This document shows positions 44,233-52,195 of a stretch of DNA of 64,000 bases, piece by piece (within the stretch, counting starts at the first letter, position 1; each line of letters opens with the position of its first letter). The notes below the pieces were generated by a model that saw nothing but the letters and a program-made list of their open reading frames with translations, had not been told where the DNA came from and made no database searches. Location: NCBI GenBank assembly GCA_964598485.1, contig CAZRCD010000001.1, positions 558,001 through 622,000 of the forward strand, in the 5' to 3' direction. Origin of the DNA: SOJA01 sp964598485. GTDB lineage: Archaea; Thermoproteota; Bathyarchaeia; Bathyarchaeales; Bathycorpusculaceae. The translations under genes and the position numbers were made by a program.

Positions 44233-44424
44233 TTGGCAAGGTGTGAGATCTGCGCTAGAGAAGTGTTTGTTAGCCCATACAAGGGGTACGTTTATGTTTT
44301 TGTAAATACTGGCGACCCACGGCGTGAAAAACGCTATTACTATCATGTTACGTGTTTTACTAATAGCCTCAAGAAAAGAAGTAAACTCTTCAGAAATATT
44401 TTCTGGCGTTTTACCCTTAGATAA
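44233..44424 (+). CDS. small zinc-binding protein, copy 1
   Basis: 63 residues with CxxC at 4-7 (CEICAREV) and HVTC near 38-41, so a probable treble-clef or zinc finger, then a basic tail (LKKRSKLFRNIFW). TTG start at 44233 with GGAAGGAAGATGAG before it. The protein at 44512 is a paralogue in tandem. Confidence 0.6.
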   Translation: MARCEICAREVFVSPYKGYVYVFVNTGDPRREKRYYYHVTCFTNSLKKRSKLFRNIFWRFTLR

Positions 44425-44511
44425 ACAAAGCCCGAGTAAGACGAATGTTTTCAGAAGTGCACTACTATTTTATGCTGACAAGCGTAATGAAAAAGATTGG
44501 AGAGTGCAAAC

Positions 44512-44709
44512 TTGGTGAAGTGCGAAGTTTGTGGCAGAGAAGTAATCATTAATCCAGACAAAGAGTATGTTTACGTCCTTCTTAACATTGGAAGACCTGG
44601 ACTTGAAAAACCTGCTTTTTTCCACAAGAAGTGTTTCCTTAAGACCTTAAAAAAGAAGAGCAAGCTATTCAAGGACTTATATGAGAAAGAAAAAGTCATT
44701 TTCACTTAG
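44512..44709 (+). CDS. small zinc-binding protein, copy 2
   Basis: 65 residues, tandem paralogue of 44233: CEVCGREV (4-7 CxxC), EYVYVLLNIGRPG, FFHKKCF and LKKKSKLFKDL. TTG start at 44512 is placed by analogy with copy 1, with GGAGAG upstream. The function is unknown. Confidence 0.6.
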   Translation: MVKCEVCGREVIINPDKEYVYVLLNIGRPGLEKPAFFHKKCFLKTLKKKSKLFKDLYEKEKVIFT

Positions 44710-44721
44710 AGCGTCCGGTTG

Positions 44722-44765
44722 TGGTGCCGAGGGCCGGATTTGAACCAGCGCCAAATGGAGTAGTC
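44722..44765 (-). pseudogene. tRNA 3'-end relic with CCA
   Basis: On the minus strand the sequence ends GGTTCAAATCCGGCCCTCGGC A CCA, the T-loop, T-stem 3' strand, acceptor and CCA of a tRNA whose 5' acceptor would be GCCGAGG. Upstream of GGTTCAAATCC it reads ACTACTCCATTTGGCGCT, shared with 21791-21830 rather than with a tRNA body. It is the left-behind half of an integration event at a tRNA gene. Confidence 0.6.
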
Positions 44766-44952
44766 CCGACTATTTGTTGGCTTTTCTAAGCAAATGATGT
44801 ACACTTAGAATAAGTGGCCCTCTGATATACCCATTATTCCAGAAACAGAAAAGTCTATGCATGCATCTATGAAGAAGTTTAGAGACTTGGGCGAAATCTT
44901 ATAGCTCAACTTAAAGAACTAGTTAGGATAAAGAAAGGGAAGGAGTGATGGA

Positions 44953-45558
44953 ATGTCCTCATTGCCAGATGATCAAATTCGGCATGTTATTTTGGAGTTG
45001 CTTTACAAAGTGGCAAAAGACCACCCAGAGAGTAGCGGTATGCAAAGAGACGAAATGTACGAAATCCTGAAAATTCCTAAAAACCAAATTGAGTTTAACA
45101 TGTCTTATCTTGAGCAGAAGCTGCTTGTCAAACGTTCAGCATTCATGGGACCACCTTATTGGTTTGCAAGTATTACAGCTTTGGGTATAGATGTTGTTGA
45201 GAACAAGGAGGAATACAAAAAAGAATTTCCATTCATACAAGCAAACATCCAGGAAATCCATGGAGATATCTATGCACCTGTCATTCAAGCAGTTGGTTCA
45301 AAAGTTGATTTCAAGCAGCAAATAAACAATGCCTTCCAGCAAGCTCATGAGATCACTGAAAAAAGGAGCATGGAAAGTTCACTTAAAGAGCAAATTCAAA
45401 AGCAATTGACCCTTTTAGAAGAGGAACTTGAAAAAGAAGAAGCTGATCTTGGGAAGGTTCAAAGGCTTTGGAAATGGCTAAAGGAAAATGCAAGCTGGCT
45501 TGTTCCAACACTTGCTGATGTTGTTATAGAGAGTGTAAAACTAGCTATGGGAGGATGA
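44953..45558 (+). CDS. winged-helix protein with a hydrophobic C-terminal helix
   Basis: A 201-residue protein. The N-terminal 80 residues look like a winged helix (IRHVILELLYKVAKDHPES, MYEILKIPKNQIEFN, LEQKLLVKRS). A coiled coil (130-170) follows. The last 25 residues, WLKENASWLVPTLADVVIES plus VKLAMGG, form an amphipathic or membrane helix. The same tail type is found in many bacterial defence-associated membrane effectors; that is from memory. Function unknown. Confidence 0.6.
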   Translation: MSSLPDDQIRHVILELLYKVAKDHPESSGMQRDEMYEILKIPKNQIEFNMSYLEQKLLVKRSAFMGPPYWFASITALGIDVVENKEEYKKEFPFIQANIQEIHGDIYAPVIQAVGSKVDFKQQINNAFQQAHEITEKRSMESSLKEQIQKQLTLLEEELEKEEADLGKVQRLWKWLKENASWLVPTLADVVIESVKLAMGG

Positions 45559-45561
45559 AGT

Positions 45562-45663
45562 GTGAAGGATTCAGTTTATGCTGATATGGAAGATTCAGAG
45601 AGGCAGGTTGCAGATTACGATGCTTGCATGATGTCTGCAGTTCTCGTTATAATTCCCTCTTAA
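45562..45663 (+). CDS. possible 33-residue ORF
   Basis: GTG at 45562 lies just after the previous stop, with GGGAGGATGAAG before it. The product begins VKDSVYADMEDSERQV. The ribosome-binding site is good, but the product is too short to judge. Confidence 0.25.
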   Translation: MKDSVYADMEDSERQVADYDACMMSAVLVIIPS

Positions 45664-45816
45664 ATTTCTAAATGTTAAGAGGCTGATAGCTTGTATCATA
45701 ACTTGGTGTCAATTCTTTTTTTCACAGCTTATCAAAAACCACTAATTTTTTCTTTAGATTTGTCAATAATAGAATGTTAGCTTCAAAATGGCTAAAGGGC
45801 TTGAGGGGGATGGTAG

Positions 45817-46629
45817 ATGTTAAGAGTTGAAAGTGGAGCCTTTAAGAAATATAAGGAGGAAGCAAAGCCATTAATAATGGATTTGTTAAGAGAGCATCAT
45901 TTCTTGTCTCAACGTTCGATTCAAATTCTGTTGGAAAGTAGAAAGCTTTGGCATACTGTTACATGGAATGCAATAAGAGAGCTTAAGAAAGAGATGAAGT
46001 TGAGAACTGCAAAGTATCCACCAAGGGGGAATTTTCCAGTTTGGGTTTATGAATACAATCTACGTATCAATGATATCAAGAAGCAAATTGATGCTGAATA
46101 TAAACCTATATATAACGAATTTGTGAAGGCAAGTTCGGAGATGGGGCATTACTGTGAAGATATTATTGAAATGGCTCTGACGGAAACTGGTTTTGTAACA
46201 TTATCACGAAATCAAAATACTAGGTATTTTAGAGGGAAGAAATATGCTGGCAGAACAGATCTTGATTTTATTGCATATAAAGACGGTGTCTTCTATGGGG
46301 TTGAGGTTAAAAATCTTATAGCATATCCAGATTGGAGAGAAGATATTTTTGACAAGAAATCTGTTGCAGAGTTCCATGGTATTCAGTTTGTCATGGTGAG
46401 TAGAGTTCTTGGACCTTATGGTTATAATTTGTTTACATGTGGTGGCTTATATTCAGAGTTTAATAGTCTAATTTGGTCCCCAAAATTTTCTTCTTTAGCT
46501 AAAAGAATTGAGGAAAAGCTGTATTTCCCAATTATTTGCACTGATAAACCTTCTAAAGATTTGCTTACCAAGGTCAAAAATCTTCCCTTCTTGCACGAAA
46601 AGCATTTTTACGGAAAAGGACGAATTTAA
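45817..46629 (+). CDS. restriction-endonuclease-like protein
   Basis: A 270-residue protein with a winged-helix-like start (SQRSIQILLESRKLWHTVTW) and a PD-(D/E)XK core: E114, D148 and D150 in GRTDLDFIAYK, then the ExK pair E163-V-K165 in FYGVEVKN. The second half is less defined. The catalytic residues are all present, so it is probably an active nuclease, possibly a stand-alone restriction enzyme or DNA repair nuclease. No partner is adjacent. Confidence 0.62.
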   Translation: MLRVESGAFKKYKEEAKPLIMDLLREHHFLSQRSIQILLESRKLWHTVTWNAIRELKKEMKLRTAKYPPRGNFPVWVYEYNLRINDIKKQIDAEYKPIYNEFVKASSEMGHYCEDIIEMALTETGFVTLSRNQNTRYFRGKKYAGRTDLDFIAYKDGVFYGVEVKNLIAYPDWREDIFDKKSVAEFHGIQFVMVSRVLGPYGYNLFTCGGLYSEFNSLIWSPKFSSLAKRIEEKLYFPIICTDKPSKDLLTKVKNLPFLHEKHFYGKGRI

Positions 46630-46866
46630 TGGGGAGATGGGGGCTTTTTTGTGGTGTTATTGGGAAAGGGGGGGAGATACTGCTTGAACCCCTAATATAG
46701 AATGGTGAGCAGGAATCTGCAATTTTTCCGTAGTTGGGCAGCTCTGGAACTTTGACTTTTCTCTAGTCTTATATGTATGAAGTTATGCCGCGCGCGCTCA
46801 ACCCCACATTTTTATATCAGCTATTAACTAATTTCTATGTTGTTCTTTCTGGACAACGGGTTGACA

Positions 46867-47445
46867 AAAATGAAAAAAATCCAATTTTATAGCAAGTTGG
46901 GTCTTGATGGAACAATAATAGATTTTGAATCAACACATTGGGATGCGAGAATAGGAGAAATAATTACTGCTGGCTTTCTTTCGCAAAGCGAGTTCACGAT
47001 ACTTCAAAGATTGGAATCAACTGAAGAAAGCTTCAAAAAGAGAGTAATCGAAGAAATGAAAACAAAGAAGAAACCTTGGTATGCTTTCAATAAGAAAATT
47101 GAGGAAGGGTTCTGTGGTTTGGAAGTAGACTGTGATTTGCAAGAAAACCGTGAACCGTCATTCATAGCTTTGAAAGATAGCGGTCTTCTTGAACACTATA
47201 ATTTGCTTGGTGACCCACTCGACGGTAAGGAAATACCAAGGTTTTGGAAAGCATGGAAATCAACAAAAGATATTCTCTTTGTTTCAAAAATTGTGCGCCA
47301 TAATTATTGTTGCTTGGCAAAAGAATATTATCTCAAATTGAAGAGAATAGATAAACTTGATTTGGACATGATTGAAAAATTTCTACCTTCTGTACTGATA
47401 GAGAAGTTGGAGATTAGAAAACAACTTGGCTTGACTTTTCAGTAA
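46867..47445 (+). CDS. DEDD exonuclease/RNase H-like protein
   Basis: About 192 residues (30 codons shorter than the longest frame, from ATG 46867 MKKIQFYSK). TIIDFESTHWDARIGEI (about 11-27) has the DxE motif of DEDD exonucleases. FNKKIEEG is the second block. A terminal HNYCCLAKEYYLKLK is where the YNxxD motif normally lies, but the aspartate is replaced by cysteine/leucine, so activity is doubtful. Alternative: a degenerate RNase_H_2 domain. A GCGCGCGC tract lies at 46790, before the gene. Confidence 0.45.
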   Translation, partial: KMKKIQFYSKLGLDGTIIDFESTHWDARIGEIITAGFLSQSEFTILQRLESTEESFKKRVIEEMKTKKKPWYAFNKKIEEGFCGLEVDCDLQENREPSFIALKDSGLLEHYNLLGDPLDGKEIPRFWKAWKSTKDILFVSKIVRHNYCCLAKEYYLKLKRIDKLDLDMIEKFLPSVLIEKLEIRKQLGLTFQ

Positions 47446-47754
47446 GGTGAAAACTTCACCAACCGATAAGTTTGCAGAGCCTTGGGTCAACAAACTTAAC
47501 AGTATCGTATCAATCACAGTATTTACTGAAATCAAGTTTGCCTGACAATCGGAACAGAATGACTAGTATAGCGAGGGTGAGGAGAATTACTAACGCAATA
47601 AGAAGCTCAATCATCACTATCACTTGACGACTAATGCTTGGTGTAAACTCTGTTTTAAAACGTATTAACTATTATGAATTGCCACACTGTATTTAGGATG
47701 CAGATTCTGCATCTACTTTTTTTCTATGGGGATCTGATTGCTTACGGTTGTGTC
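47446..47754. other. intergenic, no gene recognised
   Basis: A 309-base gap between convergent genes. AT-rich with TTTTTTTCTATGGGG near 47720 as a possible termination site. No repeat or tRNA is seen. Confidence 0.4.
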
Positions 47755-48417
47755 TTATGCTGTTGTGAATGTAATCTCGATTTGTTGTCTTTCAGCAAGT
47801 TGTGCGGTCTGCTGCTCTAAGTGTGCGGCTAGTCTATGCGGGTGGCTTGTGAATACATGTACGGAGCCTATTTTGCAGAAGTTGCCGTTTATAGTTTCTT
47901 TTATTTTGAGTGCGTCTTGTTCGATTGTTTTTATCGCATTTTTAGGTATTTTCTTGATTCTTGGGAAATAGATGATTTCGCAAGCCCAGATTAATAGGGG
48001 GATAGACAGTCTTGGTAGAATTGGCTGTAATTTTTTGTAGTTTTTTCCACATACTATGTCGAGTGTGTTGTTTTTGACGAAGTCTGGGTTCAGGATGACT
48101 AGGTCGTAGTGGCCTCTTTTGTAAAGTCCGCCTTTCGGTGTCCGTTCTTCTTCGCCCATGTGTTGAAACTTGTAGCCTTGCATGTCGCATCTGAAGGGCG
48201 TTGGATATTCATGATGAGTGAGGGTTGTCTTGAATCCGTCAAGAGTTGTTTGTGTATAGAGCCCAAGTTGTTTAAGTTGCTCTTGGGTGAGGTTGTACAA
48301 AACGGAATGGATATCGTGTTCAGAGAAAAAGCAGTGTGGGCTTGCACGAAAGGCAGTATTTAGTTTGTTGGTGACTGCATTCTTTATGATGTGCCATTGG
48401 CTTTTCTTAGGCTTCAT
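47755..48417 (-). CDS. putative PD-(D/E)XK-type protein in the Hma operon
   Basis: A 220-residue protein. The block RGHYDLVILNPDFV (about 101-114) followed by LLIWACEIIYFPR (about 146-158) suggests a restriction-nuclease-like core with D-x(n)-E and no clear lysine; this is tentative. It is the third gene of the minus-strand Hma operon (ATPase, 48453 protein, this one), 35 bases after the previous stop. Its plus-strand DNA is G/T-rich like the rest of the operon. No named family is recognised; a nuclease effector for Hma is an inference. Confidence 0.55.
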   Translation of the reverse strand: MKPKKSQWHIIKNAVTNKLNTAFRASPHCFFSEHDIHSVLYNLTQEQLKQLGLYTQTTLDGFKTTLTHHEYPTPFRCDMQGYKFQHMGEEERTPKGGLYKRGHYDLVILNPDFVKNNTLDIVCGKNYKKLQPILPRLSIPLLIWACEIIYFPRIKKIPKNAIKTIEQDALKIKETINGNFCKIGSVHVFTSHPHRLAAHLEQQTAQLAERQQIEITFTTA

Positions 48418-48452
48418 TTTGTAGCACCGTAGAATTCTATGGGTGAAATTGG

Positions 48453-49136
48453 TTATGTTGTTTGTGCTTTCTTTTCCAAGTTTATTTCTCTTAACGCCAT
48501 TTTTTTAGCTGTTTGGAGGTATCCCGCTTTGCGGAGTTCTTTTAGGGAGGGTTCTGTTTCTTTTTCGGGATGGTCTTTCATGTAGAGTTTTATTGCTTTT
48601 TCTTTCATGCGTTGGCGGACTATTGGCCAGAATGTTCCTTTTTTGGGGTGTGGAATTTTTGATGGAGCCTTCTTGATGGATGGGGTTGCGTTTATTTGTG
48701 TGCTACCGCTTAGTACTGCTAGCGCTTCTAGTGCTTTTGTGTTTATTTCGTCGTCGAGGAGTTTGCTGGTCCAGAACCAGATTTCTTCTGGTGTTGTGTT
48801 TAGTATGTATTTTGTGCCTTTTTGGATTTCTTGGGGTGTTTGTGCTTTGTTTATTAGGGCGGTTGCTAGGCCTATTCTGTAGGCTGTTTCGTATGCTGTT
48901 TCCCCGTTTTCGTCGAGAAGTATGTATGTGATGTTACGGCGTTTCTTGGTTGGGTTGTTTTGGGCTGCTTTTTCCAGTACATGGCGTATTGCTAGGAGGC
49001 CGCCGCCTTCTGCTTTGCCTATCGTGAAGGCGGGTTTGAGTTTTTCTTCTTTTGTGTGGGGGTATCTGTGGTAGGCTTCGACGCTTACTTTTTCTGGGTG
49101 TGTACGTCGCCATTTGATTATGTATTTGAATGGCAT
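48453..49136 (-). CDS. unknown protein, Hma operon
   Basis: A 227-residue, lysine-rich protein of unknown fold. MPFKYIIKWRRTHPEKV is a notable start and NITYILLDENGETAYETAYR in the middle may form a sheet. No catalytic motif is seen. Its ATG overlaps the stop of the DUF499 ATPase (TAATG), showing translational coupling. It is therefore an integral part of the operon and probably of the defence complex. Confidence 0.6.
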   Translation of the reverse strand: MPFKYIIKWRRTHPEKVSVEAYHRYPHTKEEKLKPAFTIGKAEGGGLLAIRHVLEKAAQNNPTKKRRNITYILLDENGETAYETAYRIGLATALINKAQTPQEIQKGTKYILNTTPEEIWFWTSKLLDDEINTKALEALAVLSGSTQINATPSIKKAPSKIPHPKKGTFWPIVRQRMKEKAIKLYMKDHPEKETEPSLKELRKAGYLQTAKKMALREINLEKKAQTT

Positions 49137-52099
49137 TATTTCACCCGTTTTGGTTTTAGTTCTAGGCTGAGTTTAGTGTTTAAGTCTTCGGTTTTTAAAG
49201 TGTTTTTGAGCAGGTTTCGTAGGTCGTTGACTGATATTTTGTCGGCTTTTAGTGCGAGTGTTCCTTCAAATTCGGGTAGTGACCATCTGCCGATGTCGTC
49301 TAGGATTTTGGCTGCGGGTGTTTCTAGTCCTGTGTCGTCTGCTCTGAAGGTGGCGTCTAGTGTGAGGTTTGTTTGGAATGTTCTGGCTTTGATTTCTACG
49401 GTTGTGGAGATTTTTTTGCCTGCTTTTGCGAGGCGTATTAGGTTTCTGAATTGTGTTGCTACGTCTGTTGAGCCGGATAGTTTTATTTTTGCTTCTGTTA
49501 CTGTGTTGATCCCTTCGCGGCGCGTCCATTTTTCTAGGTCTTCGAGTTGGACTTTTGGGGGTGCTGGTTCGAAGGTTTCCCATTCTTTTGATATAGTTTC
49601 TTCTGTCCATGTGGTTAGCGTTGATTCTTCTGGTTTTTTTCCGCATTGGCATGGCCATGTGAGGCATTTTGGGCATAGGTGTCCTCTTTGGTCTGTCAGT
49701 TCGCGTTTTCCTGCTTCTTCCGGTAGTAGTAGTTGTGAGTCTGAGCTTATTATTGCACGGGATGGCGGGTTTTCTGGTGCGTATACTTTTTCTTGTTGGA
49801 TTAGTACCCATGTTCCTCTTTTGATTCCTTCAAGTATTGTTTGTTCGAATAGAGACTGGTTTTCTGGTAAGACTATTCCTGTTTTTTTGTGTATGTTTTC
49901 GTAGAAGGCTCTTGTCGTGGTTTCTGTGGCTTGGGCTGGCCATGCTTCTGCTTTTGCGTAGTCTGGGTCTAGTGGTTCGTCTGTTACTCTGTGGAGCACA
50001 TTAGCAAGAACATGCCATATTATTTCTTGTCCTGGTTGGGCTGTTCCGTAGCCGCTTGGTCTGAATGATTTGGCTTCTATTTTTCCTCTTCTTGTGGCGT
50101 AGACTAGGTATGTGAATACTGCTCTTACGGCGTCGTTTACTGTTCCTTCGTATTGGGCTACTTTCTGTTGGAGCTTTTTCTTTTTGTCGTGGGGTATGCC
50201 GTATTTTTCTGGGTCTTGGGCTAGCGCTCTTGTTACTTCTAGTCTTGCTGCGGCGTCACGGAGTGTTCCCCATGCTCCTTCTCTGGCTGCGAGTAGGAAG
50301 GTGTTGTTTCTGTATGCGCGGAGGTTTCCTCTTGAGTCTCGGTTTAGGATAAATTGATCTACGCGGTCTGGCACGTGTTCTTCCGATGGTATCGTGTGTC
50401 CCAGGAGGGGGTTTAGTACTCCGATTTTCAGGGTCATGTCGTCTACTATTTTGCCCGGGTCATTTGGGAATATCTCGATATAAAAGTGGCCTTTTCCTTT
50501 AGTTGTTATGAAGAGTGCCCGGAGTACATCATAGACGACTTCTGTGATTTTTGGTGTTGGAACATTTTGTGATTCTTGGTCTATTATGCGGATTTCTGTT
50601 GGTTCTTTTTTGAAGACGAATCTATTGCCTATGGGTTCGATGTACCAGAAGTTTTCACCTATTGTGGGTAGGACTTGATCGCGGTAGTATTGGACGTGTT
50701 CTTCTTTTGTTGGTGTTGCTAGGACTGTGACGAGGGAATCTGTGTCTATGCCTTTTGCTTCTTCTTTTGCGCCTGTTAGGCTGTAGAGGTATATGGTGTT
50801 GCAGGCTCTTCGGAATAGGGGGGCTTGGAAGTGGCTTTTGTAGTCTTGGTCTTTTTGTTGGGCTTTGGCTTTTTTTCCTCCGTGGTTGTAGACGTCTGAG
50901 GCTATGGCGTTGGCGTATTTTTCTTCGTCTAGGCGTGTTGTTAGTTCTTGGACTATTTCTGGGACTGAGAGGTCTACGTGGTGTGGGTGGATGAGGAATG
51001 CGTCGTTTTCTTTGTCTTGCCATGTTTTGCGGATTACGTTGGCTAGTAGGCGTAGGGCTCCGCGTGTTCTTTGGAATTTTGGTAGTGTTGATAGGCGTTC
51101 GTATAGGACGTCGATTAGTTCTGGGTGGAATGGGTAGGTTTCTATTATGCGTTTTTGGTATTCAGCTGTTCGGTAGTGGTCTGGAGCTTTTATTTGTTCG
51201 TAGAGTTGTGTGTAGGCTTTGGCTGTTGTTTCTGCTGTTTTTGGGTTTGTGAAGTCGAAGAGGCGTTTTTTGAGGATATGGGGTACGTCTTCGCTTTTTA
51301 CTGGTTCTATGGGTTGCATTTTCCGATTGAGGATGTTCATGGCTTCCGTTAGTTCTCTGCGTACGGCATCTGCGGCGTCTATGTAGGCGTCGCTTGCTAC
51401 GCTTATGATGAAGATGCTGTTTTCTGTTTGGCATACTGTCAGCGTTAGGGTGTGGATGAAGTGTTTCACTTTGTTTAGTAGTTCTGGCTGGTTTTTCACG
51501 AGGTCTAAGTATTTTGGTAGCTCGTCTATTAGAATGAGGGTTGGTTGTTTTTGGAGTAGTTTTGTTATTGTTTGGCGGTCTGGTAAGCCTTCTGGGGTGT
51601 CAGATTCTTGGGCGAGTTTGGTTTCGCCTAGTTGGTAGAAGAAGTCTGCCCAGATTGTTTTGAATTGGTATTGGTCTCTTTTTACTCCTTTTCCGCCGTA
51701 GGCGCTCCCGTCTATGACCACGGTTCTGCATTTTTGTGGTGTTGGTGTGCTGCCTAGTTGTTTTTTGATTGTTTTTGGGTTTTTTGTTGCGTAGTAGATG
51801 GCTGCCATGGCGTGGGTTTTGCCGCCGCCGAAGCCTGCGTCGAAGAGGAGGACTGGGTTTATGGTTTTTGTTTCTGCTAGGTGGCTTAGGGTGTCGTTTA
51901 GGAGTTGTTTTAGTGTGGTTGTTAGGTGAGTTGCTTTGAAGAATGATTTTGGGGTGTTGTATGGGGGTTTGGCTGTTCCGTTTGCTATTGTGTGGAGGTC
52001 TAGGGCGAGTTCGGCTTGGAGGTATTTTCCTTCTATTATGTCTTGTTTTGGTATGCAGGCTTGTGGATTCCAGATTGGTGTGAGTGTTTGTTTTGGCAT
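49136..52099 (-). CDS. DUF499 AAA+ ATPase (Hma system)
   Basis: A 987-residue ATPase. Walker A is GFGGGKTH (89-96), Walker B LILIDELPKYLD (188-199). The N-terminal FDAGFGGGKTH and the long helical middle match DUF499. A four-cysteine zinc finger CPKCLTWPCQCG is near 815, followed by a helical tail. DUF499 ATPases pair with DUF1156 methylases and SNF2 helicases in thermophile defence loci, named Hma in bioinformatic surveys. The coding strand is A/C-rich and the protein rich in T, K, P and N. It starts ATG with an opposing promoter shared with the methylase. Confidence 0.85.
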   Translation of the reverse strand: MPKQTLTPIWNPQACIPKQDIIEGKYLQAELALDLHTIANGTAKPPYNTPKSFFKATHLTTTLKQLLNDTLSHLAETKTINPVLLFDAGFGGGKTHAMAAIYYATKNPKTIKKQLGSTPTPQKCRTVVIDGSAYGGKGVKRDQYQFKTIWADFFYQLGETKLAQESDTPEGLPDRQTITKLLQKQPTLILIDELPKYLDLVKNQPELLNKVKHFIHTLTLTVCQTENSIFIISVASDAYIDAADAVRRELTEAMNILNRKMQPIEPVKSEDVPHILKKRLFDFTNPKTAETTAKAYTQLYEQIKAPDHYRTAEYQKRIIETYPFHPELIDVLYERLSTLPKFQRTRGALRLLANVIRKTWQDKENDAFLIHPHHVDLSVPEIVQELTTRLDEEKYANAIASDVYNHGGKKAKAQQKDQDYKSHFQAPLFRRACNTIYLYSLTGAKEEAKGIDTDSLVTVLATPTKEEHVQYYRDQVLPTIGENFWYIEPIGNRFVFKKEPTEIRIIDQESQNVPTPKITEVVYDVLRALFITTKGKGHFYIEIFPNDPGKIVDDMTLKIGVLNPLLGHTIPSEEHVPDRVDQFILNRDSRGNLRAYRNNTFLLAAREGAWGTLRDAAARLEVTRALAQDPEKYGIPHDKKKKLQQKVAQYEGTVNDAVRAVFTYLVYATRRGKIEAKSFRPSGYGTAQPGQEIIWHVLANVLHRVTDEPLDPDYAKAEAWPAQATETTTRAFYENIHKKTGIVLPENQSLFEQTILEGIKRGTWVLIQQEKVYAPENPPSRAIISSDSQLLLPEEAGKRELTDQRGHLCPKCLTWPCQCGKKPEESTLTTWTEETISKEWETFEPAPPKVQLEDLEKWTRREGINTVTEAKIKLSGSTDVATQFRNLIRLAKAGKKISTTVEIKARTFQTNLTLDATFRADDTGLETPAAKILDDIGRWSLPEFEGTLALKADKISVNDLRNLLKNTLKTEDLNTKLSLELKPKRVK

Positions 52100-52114
52100 G
52101 GTTTATTCACGTTT

Positions 52115-52157
52115 AGTAACGGTTACTGTTTTAAATGATGTAGGTTAGATTATAAAA
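52115..52157. promoter_or_regulatory. divergent promoter and palindrome of the Hma ATPase and methylase
   Basis: Between the divergent genes, AGTAAC-G-GTTACT (52115-52127) is a perfect palindrome. TTTAAAT (52130-52136) is a TATA box for the leftward gene, 31 bases from its start, and TATAAAA (52151-52157) for the rightward one, 39 bases from its start. The palindrome lies at the leftward transcription start and is a natural operator site. Confidence 0.5.
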
Positions 52158-52195
52158 TGTGTTTGGTTGTGGCTTAGTGTGGGGTTGATGGTTGT

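Noticed and set aside
19887..44765. Split (trans-spliced) tRNA made from the 5' half at 19887 and the 3' halves at 21791 or 44722
   Set aside because: Acceptor strands do not match (GGGACCC versus CGGCCCA or CCTCGGC), and the intervening sequences share an element-like flank rather than complementary leaders.
46637..46690. Eighth boundary motif on the minus strand (GTATCTCCCCCCC next to GGGGTTCAAGC)
   Set aside because: The core is only partly matched and the T-run is poor, so it was not counted.
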